From Frankiales bacterium (GTDB taxonomy: Bacteria; Actinomycetota; Actinomycetes; Mycobacteriales; SCTD01): 8,478 bases of DNA. A model generated the notes under the pieces. It saw only the letters and a list, made by a program, of their open reading frames with translations. It had not been told where the DNA came from and did no database searches. The stretch lies in assembly GCA_025965755.1 (NCBI GenBank), contig JAOPWI010000104.1:1-8478 (forward strand), written 5' to 3'. Made by a program: the position numbers and the translations under genes. This document shows positions 1-4,676 of the stretch, in pieces (position 1 is the stretch's first letter; each line of letters opens with the position of its first letter).

Positions 1-906
1 CTCGACCAGATCCTGCAGCTGCGCCGGCGGCAGGGCGGCCAGCCAGGCGCCGGCGCGGGCGAGCAGGCCGGGCAGGGTGTCGGCCAGCCCCTCGGCCGGC
101 TGCACCGGCAGCGCGTCGCGGAACTCCAGCTCCTGCGCGGCCAGGGTGATGGCGTCGGAGAGCACGTCGTACCAGGTCGTCGACAGCACGCCGACCGTGA
201 GGTGCACGGAGTGCTCGTCGGTCGTCAGGGCCGCGTGCACGTAGCCGCGGGGCAGGTAGAGGCAGTCGCCGGCCTCGAGCTCGATGTCCAGCAGCGGCGC
301 CGCGCCCTCGCGCACCAGGTCGCTGCCGGAGCGGGCCTGGCTGGGCAGCGGAAGCGCCAGCACCGGCTCGTGCACGACCCAGCGCTTGCGGCCGGAGACC
401 TGCAGGACGAAGACGTCGTGGGTGTCGTGGTGGTAGTCGAAGCCCTGCGCGTCGCCGCCCGGGGTCACGTAGGCGTTGCACTGCGTCGGATGTCCGAGCT
501 CGGCGGCCAGGGCGCGGCAGAAGCGGCCGACCGGCGGGTGCAGCCGGTGCAGCGACTGCAGCACCAGCGTGGCCCCGCCGTCGTGCAGGGCGCGCAGCGC
601 GTCGGCGTCGGCCAGGTCGCCGATCCGGCGGTTGCCGGCCGTGACCGTGCGGACCGGGTTGCGCAGGCCTCCGCCGTCCCGGACGACCCGGAAGAAGGGC
701 TCGCGCAGCCCGCGCTCGGCGACCAGCTCGTCGACGTCGGCGACCGACAGCAGGTCGGTGAAGGGCCCTGGCAGCTCCCGGGCCCGCGTCAGCAGCGGGG
801 TCCGCGACCAGTGCTCCCGGGCGAAGACCTCGGCCGGAACAGCCGTGCAGCGCGCGAGCGCCCCTCCCCCGCAGGGGAGGGGCGTCGCGGTCGGGCTGTG
901 GCTCAG
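1..906 (-). CDS. JmjC/Cupin_4 2-oxoglutarate- and Fe(II)-dependent oxygenase, YcfD/RoxA-like (3' end cut by window edge)
   Basis: The minus frame is open from the left edge up to the TGA at 919-921. Numbered from a CTG at 904-906, 302 residues are visible. Landmarks are an N-terminal segment ALARCTAV..EVFAREHW (16-33), then the double-stranded beta-helix with the Fe(II) ligands His159-x-Asp161 in YHHDTHDVFVLQVSGRKRW and the distal His224 in LPRGYVHA. The visible end (about 245-302) is helical and fits the start of the dimerisation region. Family knowledge: Cupin_4 enzymes such as E. coli YcfD and human NO66/MINA53 hydroxylate Arg or His side chains of ribosomal proteins, and are roughly 370-400 residues long, so about 100 residues are missing here. 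Start: no ATG, GTG or TTG exists in any frame between 840 and 940. CTG at 906 gives an N-terminus of reasonable length but has only a weak Shine-Dalgarno. The gene lies 12 nt after, and in frame with, the Asp-rich gene, so the two are probably one transcript. The fold assignment is firm; the substrate is unknown. Confidence 0.85.
   Translation of the reverse strand, partial: MSHSPTATPLPCGGGALARCTAVPAEVFAREHWSRTPLLTRARELPGPFTDLLSVADVDELVAERGLREPFFRVVRDGGGLRNPVRTVTAGNRRIGDLADADALRALHDGGATLVLQSLHRLHPPVGRFCRALAAELGHPTQCNAYVTPGGDAQGFDYHHDTHDVFVLQVSGRKRWVVHEPVLALPLPSQARSGSDLVREGAAPLLDIELEAGDCLYLPRGYVHAALTTDEHSVHLTVGVLSTTWYDVLSDAITLAAQELEFRDALPVQPAEGLADTLPGLLARAGAWLAALPPAQLQDLVE
859..884. terminator. 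Perfect 11-bp GC hairpin between the Asp-rich gene and the oxygenase
   Basis: CGCCCCTCCCC (859-869) and GGGGAGGGGCG (874-884) are exact reverse complements around a 4-nt loop. On the minus strand the hairpin begins 35 nt after the Asp-rich gene's stop and lies within the first codons of the oxygenase frame. There is no T-run on either side, so it is not a classical intrinsic terminator. In a high-GC actinobacterium it could still act as a U-less terminator, an attenuator that makes the small gene more abundant than the oxygenase, or an mRNA-stabilising end. That it forms is highly likely; its role is inferred. Confidence 0.55.
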
Positions 907-918
907 GTCGGGCTCAGC

Positions 919-1203
919 TCAGGAGTCGGAGCTGTCGGCGTCGCCGTCGGAGGAGTCGCCGTCCGTGTCGCTGCCGTCCGCGTCGCTGCCGTCCGCGTCG
1001 CTGCCGGCCGGGTCGCTGCCGGCCGGGTCGGCCTGCCCGCTGTCACTGTCGCCCTGGTCGGCGTCGCCGCCACCCGGGTCGCTGCCCGACGGGTCGCTGC
1101 CGGCCGGGTCGACCTGGCGGTCGTTGCTGTCGCCCTGGTCGGCGTCGCCGGCCGGCATCGTCATGGTCGGGCTGGTGGTGATGTCCTCGTCGCGCAGCGT
1201 CAT
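919..1203 (-). CDS. 94-residue Asp-rich repeat protein of unknown function
   Basis: I do not recognise this family by name. The ATG at 1203 has a strong Shine-Dalgarno (GAGGAG at 1209-1214, 5 nt away), so I take it as the start although the frame stays open further upstream into sequence antisense to the neighbouring gene. The product starts MTLRDEDITTSPTMTMPAG and then becomes low-complexity: 26 Asp, one Glu and only two Arg. A 27-residue module is duplicated (residues 19-45 and 46-72, each beginning GDADQGDS), followed by DADGS units and an SD/GD tail. No signal peptide, membrane segment or Cys is present. It precedes, in the same frame and probably the same transcript, a JmjC/cupin oxygenase. 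A distinct N-terminus with a repetitive tail beside a modifying enzyme suggests a RiPP-like precursor or a protein substrate. The D-x-D-G spacing also allows Ca2+ binding. Both are inferences. The repeats could instead be slippage-driven low complexity, but the ribosome-binding site argues for a real gene. Confidence 0.75.
   Translation of the reverse strand: MTLRDEDITTSPTMTMPAGDADQGDSNDRQVDPAGSDPSGSDPGGGDADQGDSDSGQADPAGSDPAGSDADGSDADGSDTDGDSSDGDADSSDS
967..1107. repeat. 15-bp tandem repeats nested in an 81-bp duplication, inside the Asp-rich gene
   Basis: Four adjacent 15-bp units occupy 967-1026 on the plus strand, as two pairs of the types GTCGCTGCCGTCCGC and GTCGCTGCCGGCCGG. Two more occupy 1078-1107 (one variant, one exact copy of the second type). 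On the coding strand the units encode S-D-A-D-G and S-D-P-A-G. The stretch beginning GTCGCCCTGGTCGGCGTCGC occurs at 1048 and again at 1129, exactly 81 bp apart, which is the 27-residue protein module. The unit length is a multiple of three, so gains and losses keep the frame. Confidence 0.9.
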
Positions 1204-1312
1204 GCGGTCTCCTCGTCTCGGGCGTTCTGCCGGCGACCTTCCCATCCTGGGCCCCGGCACGCGACCCGGACCCGGGGGAGCGGCCCCGGTGGAGGGGCCC
1301 GCAGCCCCCGCG

Positions 1313-1318
1313 TACACT
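1313..1318 (+). promoter_or_regulatory. Candidate -10 element of the reductase-nuo promoter
   Basis: TACACT at 1313-1318 fits the actinobacterial TANNNT -10 pattern and is one of very few such hexamers in this GC-rich gap. The -35 position (about 1290-1295, TGGAGG) is a poor match. A start site near 1325 would place the Rex-type operator at about +4 to +21, a position suited to repression, and give a 5' leader of about 48 nt. The call rests on sequence alone. Confidence 0.4.
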
Positions 1319-1327
1319 CGGTCGCGC

Positions 1328-1345
1328 TTGTGAAGACTTTCACAA
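1328..1345. promoter_or_regulatory. Rex (NADH/NAD+-sensing repressor) operator
   Basis: TTGTGAAGACTTTCACAA is a perfect palindrome of the form TTGTGAA-N4-TTCACAA. Symmetry extends outward to CGCGC...GCGCG, giving 12-bp arms over 1323-1350. This matches the known Rex operator consensus in actinobacteria. Rex represses respiratory genes, including nuo and cyd operons in Streptomyces coelicolor, when NAD+ is high, and releases DNA when NADH accumulates. The site ends 27 bp before the reductase start and overlaps the predicted transcription start, so Rex binding should block the whole reductase-nuo transcript. It lies 125 bp from the divergent Asp-rich gene, so an effect there is possible but less likely. 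Confidence 0.88.
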
Positions 1346-1372
1346 GCGCGTACGTGGGCCGGGAGGAGTGTC

Positions 1373-2623
1373 ATGGACGCGGACGTCATCGTCGTCGGCG
1401 CCGGACCCGGCGGAGCGGCCACCGCGCACGCCCTGGCCCAGGCCGGCCTGGACGTGCTGCTGCTGGAGAAGTCCGGCTTTCCGCGCGAGAAGGTCTGCGG
1501 CGACGGCCTCACGCCCCGCGCGGTCAAGAGCCTGGTCGACATGGGCATCGACACCACCGAGGCCGGCGGGTTCCTGCGCAACCGCGGGCTGCGCATCCTC
1601 GGCGGCGGCATGCGGCTGGAGCTGCCCTGGCCGGAGCTGGCCAGCTACCCCGACTACGGCCTGGTCCGTCCGCGCCTGGACTTCGACGAGCTGCTCGCCC
1701 GCCAGGCGCAGAAGGCCGGCGCCCGGCTGCAGGAGCTCACCAACGTCACCGGCCCGGTGCTCGACGCCACGGGCCGCATCGTCGGCGTGACGGCCAAGGT
1801 CGGCCCGGAGCGCACCGCGGCCACCTACCGCGCGCCGCTGGTCATCGCCGCGGACGGCAACAGCGCCCGGCTGGCCCTCGGCGCCGGGCTGGAGCGGCGG
1901 GTGGACCGGCCGATGGGCGTCGCGGTCCGCCGCTACTACACGAGCCCGCGCCACGACGACGACATGCTCGAGTCCTGGCTCGAGCTGCGCTCGCCCACCG
2001 GCGAGCTGCTGCCGGGCTACGGCTGGGTCTTCGGCGTCGGGGACGGCACGAGCAACGTCGGCCTGGGCATCCTCAACACCACGCGGTCCTGGCAGGACAC
2101 CGACTACCGCAAGCTGCTCGCCGGCTGGACCTCGGCCATGCCGGCCGAGTGGCAGTTCGACGAGGAGCACGCGACCGGCCCGGTCCGCGGCGGGGCGCTG
2201 CCGATGGGCTTCAACCGGCAGCCGCACTACACCCGCGGGCTGATGCTGGTCGGCGACGCCGGCGGTGCGGTCAACCCGTTCAACGGCGAGGGCATCGCCT
2301 ACGCGATGGAGACCGGCCGGCTGGCCGCCGAGGCCGCCGTCCAGGGCCTCGCCCGGCCCGAGGGCCCGGCCCGCGAGCGGGCACTGGAGGCCTACCCGCG
2401 GGCGCTGGCCGCGCGCTACGGCGGCTACTACACGCTGGGCCGGATCTTCGTCCGGCTGATCGGCGACCCCCGCGTCATGCAGGTCGCCACCCGTCACGGC
2501 CTGCCCCGGCCGCTGCTCATGAAGTTCACGCTCAAGCTGCTGGCCAACCTCACCGACCCGCGCGGTGGCGATGCCCTCGACCGCGTGATCAACGGCCTGT
2601 CCCGCGCCGCTCCCGCTGCCTGA
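1373..2623 (+). CDS. Geranylgeranyl reductase family FAD-dependent oxidoreductase, probable menaquinone-tail reductase
   Basis: The product has 416 residues, a normal length for the family. The N-terminus holds the FAD dinucleotide fold DVIVVGAGPGGAATA (Gly9, Gly11, Gly14) with the ribose-binding acid at Glu32. The family signature PREKVCGDGLTPRAV spans 37-51, a VIAADGNSAR segment covers 157-166, and the second FAD motif LMLVGDAGGAVNPFNGEGI (290-308, Asp295) contacts the pyrophosphate. The ATG at 1373 has GGAGGAG 4 nt upstream. Known relatives reduce geranylgeranyl chains of chlorophyll, archaeal lipids, or menaquinone (MenJ of Mycobacterium tuberculosis). Sitting first in a Rex-controlled transcript ahead of nuoA, this one most plausibly hydrogenates one or more isoprene units of the menaquinone that complex I reduces. 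It is probably peripheral to the membrane: no clear transmembrane helix is seen, and the C-terminus (about 375-395) is basic and hydrophobic. The exact substrate and number of bonds reduced cannot be read from sequence. Confidence 0.9.
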   Translation: MDADVIVVGAGPGGAATAHALAQAGLDVLLLEKSGFPREKVCGDGLTPRAVKSLVDMGIDTTEAGGFLRNRGLRILGGGMRLELPWPELASYPDYGLVRPRLDFDELLARQAQKAGARLQELTNVTGPVLDATGRIVGVTAKVGPERTAATYRAPLVIAADGNSARLALGAGLERRVDRPMGVAVRRYYTSPRHDDDMLESWLELRSPTGELLPGYGWVFGVGDGTSNVGLGILNTTRSWQDTDYRKLLAGWTSAMPAEWQFDEEHATGPVRGGALPMGFNRQPHYTRGLMLVGDAGGAVNPFNGEGIAYAMETGRLAAEAAVQGLARPEGPARERALEAYPRALAARYGGYYTLGRIFVRLIGDPRVMQVATRHGLPRPLLMKFTLKLLANLTDPRGGDALDRVINGLSRAAPAA

Positions 2624-2636
2624 CCCGGTGCTGCGG

Positions 2637-2667
2637 CCGGCGCGGAGCCACGTAGGCTCCCCGCCGG
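2637..2667. terminator. Hairpin in the reductase-nuoA gap, possible attenuator
   Basis: CCGGCG-C-GGAGCC (2637-2649) pairs with GGCTCC-C-CGCCGG (2655-2667) around a 5-nt ACGTA loop: 12 base pairs with one C/C mismatch. It begins 14 nt after the reductase stop. No T-run follows, so full termination is doubtful. It could lower read-through into nuoA, serve as a processing or stability element, or have no role. Confidence 0.4.
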
Positions 2668-2678
2668 GCGCGACCCGC

Positions 2679-2696
2679 TTGCCCTGATCTTCACGG
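2679..2696. promoter_or_regulatory. Degenerate Rex-like half-site upstream of nuoA
   Basis: TTGCCCTGATCTTCACGG has the 7-4-7 spacing of a Rex operator. The right half keeps TTCAC, while the left half keeps only TTG. It lies 40 bp before the nuoA start. It may be a weak second site or chance; affinity is expected to be far below that of the perfect operator ahead of the reductase. Confidence 0.2.
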
Positions 2697-2736
2697 CCCC
2701 TGACCTGGCTGGCCCCGTACGACGAGGAGGACGACC

Positions 2737-3099
2737 GTGCTGCAGAACTACGTGCCGGTTCTGGTGCTGTTCGTGCTCGCCGCGGGCTTCGCCGCCGTCT
2801 CGGTCGGGGCCGCGACGATCACCGGCCCGAAGCGCTACAACCGGGCCAAGCGCGACGCCTACGAGTGCGGGATCGAGCCCACGCCGCAGCCCATGGGCGG
2901 GGGCCGCTTTCCGATCAAGTTCTACCTGACGGCGATGCTCTTCATCATCTTCGACATCGAGATCATCTTCCTCTACCCGTGGGCCGTCGCCTTCGACCAG
3001 CTCGGCCTGTTCGGGCTGGTCGAGATGGTGCTGTTCATCCTGACCGTCTTCATCGCCTACGCGTACGTGTGGCGGCGCGGCGGCCTGGAGTGGGACTGA
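2737..3099 (+). CDS. nuoA: NADH-quinone oxidoreductase subunit A
   Basis: The product is a 120-residue membrane subunit of complex I with the usual three transmembrane helices (about 5-27, 62-83 and 89-111). The matrix-type loop carries the conserved YECG (42-45) and the region up to RFPIKFYL. TM2 has the buried acidic pair of FDIEIIFLYPW (Asp73, Glu75), conserved in NuoA/ND3 and thought to matter for coupling quinone reduction to proton pumping at the junction of the two arms. The GTG start at 2737 is supported by GAGGAGG at 2724-2730, 6 nt away, and gives the normal family length. It opens the nuo block 113 bp after the reductase gene, and its TGA overlaps a downstream ATG (TGATG) that begins a 12-codon mini-ORF before nuoB. 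Confidence 0.97.
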   Translation: MLQNYVPVLVLFVLAAGFAAVSVGAATITGPKRYNRAKRDAYECGIEPTPQPMGGGRFPIKFYLTAMLFIIFDIEIIFLYPWAVAFDQLGLFGLVEMVLFILTVFIAYAYVWRRGGLEWD

Positions 3100-3137
3100 T
3101 GGCCGCCCGTACCCGCACGACCCGAGCGAGGAGCTGA
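3099..3137 (+). CDS. Mini-ORF bridging nuoA and nuoB (12 aa)
   Basis: The frame is ATG to TGA and encodes MAARTRTTRARS. Its ATG shares one base with the nuoA stop (TGATG), and a GGAG in the nuoA 3' end (3087-3090) sits 8 nt upstream. It stops 3 nt before the nuoB ATG, and its last codons contain the nuoB Shine-Dalgarno. The peptide is short, basic and rich in Arg/Thr. Its ARTRTT segment recurs in the mini-ORF between nuoD and nuoE. A termination-reinitiation coupling cistron is the most economical role; a chance ORF is possible because short high-GC gaps seldom contain stops. Confidence 0.35.
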   Translation: MAARTRTTRARS

Positions 3138-3140
3138 CCC

Positions 3141-3731
3141 ATGGGTCTCGAGGAGAAGCTGCCCAGTGGCGTCCTGCTGACCAGCGTCGAGAAGGTCGTG
3201 AACTGGTCGCGCAAGAGCTCGCTGTGGCCGGCCACGTTCGGCCTGGCCTGCTGCGCGATCGAGATGATGGCGACCGGCGCCGGCCGCTACGACCTGGCCC
3301 GCTTCGGCATGGAGGTCTTCCGCCCGTCGCCGCGCCAGGCCGACCTCATGATCGTCGCCGGCCGGGTGTCCCAGAAGATGGCCCCCGTCGTCCGCCAGAT
3401 CTACGACCAGATGCCTGAGCCCAAGTGGGTCATCGCCATGGGCGTCTGCGCCAGCAGCGGCGGCATGTTCAACAACTACGCGATCGTGCAGGGCGTCGAC
3501 CACATCGTCCCGGTCGACATGTACCTGCCGGGCTGCCCGCCGCGCCCCGAGATGCTCATGGACGCCATCCTGAAGCTGCACGACAAGATCATGGACGAGC
3601 CGCTGGGCAGCAACGCCCGCCGCCGCCAGGCGCCCGGCTACGCACCCCGCGAGCTGGTCGCCAGCAGCCAGCGCTACACGCCCGAGGGCAAGAAGGCGCA
3701 CCGCGCCGCCATGGCCAAGGAACGCGCGTGA
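3141..3731 (+). CDS. nuoB: NADH-quinone oxidoreductase subunit B (carries cluster N2)
   Basis: This 196-residue peripheral-arm subunit holds the terminal [4Fe-4S] cluster N2 and forms the quinone site with NuoD. All four N2 ligands are present: the tandem Cys37-Cys38 in FGLACCAIEMM, Cys103 in MGVCASSGGMF, and Cys132 in YLPGCPPRPEMLMDAI. The core ends near residue 153. The remaining 40 or so residues are basic and probably disordered (YAPRELVASSQRYTPEGKKAHRAAM), as in other actinobacterial NuoB. The ATG at 3141 has GAGGAG (3128-3133) 7 nt upstream. Its stop overlaps the nuoC start (GTGA), indicating translational coupling. Confidence 0.98.
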   Translation: MGLEEKLPSGVLLTSVEKVVNWSRKSSLWPATFGLACCAIEMMATGAGRYDLARFGMEVFRPSPRQADLMIVAGRVSQKMAPVVRQIYDQMPEPKWVIAMGVCASSGGMFNNYAIVQGVDHIVPVDMYLPGCPPRPEMLMDAILKLHDKIMDEPLGSNARRRQAPGYAPRELVASSQRYTPEGKKAHRAAMAKERA

Positions 3732-4627
3732 CCGCCCCCCAGGATCCCTCCCAGGACGACGCCCACGGCAAGGCCGAGCAGACCGTCGGCAGCCCGAAGG
3801 GGCCGGGCCAGGACCCCAGCGAGGACGTGCTGCGCGCCGGGCACCCGGTGACCCCGGTCTCGGCCGGTGTCGGCGAGCCCTCGACCGACCATGACCGCTC
3901 GGACTCGGCGAAGACCGCGAACGAGACGGGCAACCTCGGCGGCGCGCCGCTGGCCCCGTCGCCCGGCGCGGTCACCGCCCCGGCCCACGAGCCGCGCGCC
4001 GGCTCCGACATGTTCGGGGCCACCTTCGGCGGCGACACCTCGGGCTTCGGCGGGCTGGTCCGGCAGCAGCCGGCCGCGCTGTCCAGCCCCCGTCCGTACG
4101 GCGGCTGGTTCGACGAGACGGTCGACGCCCTTCAGGAGGCCTATCCCGGCTTCGGGGAGGCCATCACCCGGGTGATCGTGGACCGCGGCGAGCTCACCCT
4201 GCACGTGCTGCCCGGCCGGGTGGCCGAGGTGTGCCAGGTGCTGCGGGACAGCCAGAACCACCGGTTCGAGCTGCTGTCGAGCGTGTCCGGCGTCGACTAC
4301 ATCGACCAGCCCGACCGCTTCCACGTCGTCTACCACCTGACGTCGATGACCTACCGGCGGCGGATCCGGCTCGAGACGGCCGTCCCGCTGGACAACGCCC
4401 ACGTCGCCAGCGTCACCCGCGTCTACCCGACCGCCGACTTCCACGAGCGCGAGACGTGGGACATGTTCGGGATCGTCTTCGACGGCCACCCCGGGCTCAC
4501 GCGCATCCTCATGCCGGACGACTGGCAGGGCCACCCGCAGCGCAAGGACTACCCGCTCGGCGGCGTGCCGGTCGAGTACAAGGGCGCGCAGATCCCGCCG
4601 CCCGACGAGAGGAGGGCTTATGCGTAA
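3728..4627 (+). CDS. nuoC: NADH-quinone oxidoreductase subunit C, with long disordered N-terminus
   Basis: The 30-kDa subunit stabilises the peripheral arm next to NuoB and NuoD and binds no cofactor. The product has 299 residues. The core (about 121-290) contains the family signature ERETWDMFGIVFDGHP (240-255) followed by LTRILMPDDWQGHPQRKDYPLGG. Residues 1-120 are Pro/Gly/Ala/Asp-rich and look disordered, ending in DMFGATFGGDTSGFGGL, a linker I associate with actinobacterial NuoC. This extension is long even for that group. The start is GTG at 3728, overlapping the nuoB stop by three bases, with AAGGAA at 3717-3722. An upstream extension of the frame lies inside nuoB and is discarded. Its final codons carry a strong Shine-Dalgarno that serves the mini-ORF starting at 4620. 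Confidence 0.96.
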   Translation: MTAPQDPSQDDAHGKAEQTVGSPKGPGQDPSEDVLRAGHPVTPVSAGVGEPSTDHDRSDSAKTANETGNLGGAPLAPSPGAVTAPAHEPRAGSDMFGATFGGDTSGFGGLVRQQPAALSSPRPYGGWFDETVDALQEAYPGFGEAITRVIVDRGELTLHVLPGRVAEVCQVLRDSQNHRFELLSSVSGVDYIDQPDRFHVVYHLTSMTYRRRIRLETAVPLDNAHVASVTRVYPTADFHERETWDMFGIVFDGHPGLTRILMPDDWQGHPQRKDYPLGGVPVEYKGAQIPPPDERRAYA

Positions 4628-4676
4628 CAGCAGCCGCCCGCAGCCTTGCCGATCGACGCCCAGGGGGATCGCATGA
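4620..4676 (+). CDS. Mini-ORF bridging nuoC and nuoD (18 aa)
   Basis: The ATG at 4620 overlaps the last codons of nuoC (sequence ATGCGTAA). It is preceded at 4-nt spacing by GAGAGGAGG, a better Shine-Dalgarno than the one in front of nuoD. The frame encodes MRNSSRPQPCRSTPRGIA and stops at 4674-4676, overlapping the nuoD start as ATGA. The layout predicts that ribosomes finishing nuoC, or recruited by the Shine-Dalgarno, translate 18 codons and reinitiate at nuoD. The peptide has no recognisable domain. Confidence reflects the strong ribosome-binding site and the double overlap; I have no homology evidence. Confidence 0.45.
   Translation: MRNSSRPQPCRSTPRGIA

Noticed and set aside
919..921. 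TGA as a selenocysteine codon linking the Asp-rich gene to the oxygenase
   Set aside because: The hairpin starts about 35 nt after the TGA, too far for a bacterial SECIS element, and the position does not correspond to any catalytic Cys of the cupin family.
967..1107. Short regular repeats as a CRISPR array
   Set aside because: The 15-bp units are adjacent, have no spacers and encode an in-frame protein repeat.
1282..1299. Inverted repeat GGCCCC-N6-GGGGCC in the divergent promoter region
   Set aside because: A 6-bp GC-only stem is common by chance at this base composition and matches no known operator.
1204..1611. N-terminal extension of the Asp-rich protein to an upstream ATG at 1611
   Set aside because: The extra part is antisense to the reductase and spans the promoter and Rex operator. 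The ATG at 1203 has a strong ribosome-binding site.
202..2655. 817-codon plus-strand frame across the oxygenase antisense and the reductase
   Set aside because: It is out of frame with the reductase and antisense to the oxygenase, and its composition is Arg/Ala/Pro-rich shadow sequence.
4646..4672. TTG start for nuoD nine codons upstream
   Set aside because: It has no Shine-Dalgarno and TTG is weak. The ATG at 4673 overlaps the mini-ORF stop and has AGGGGGA nearby.
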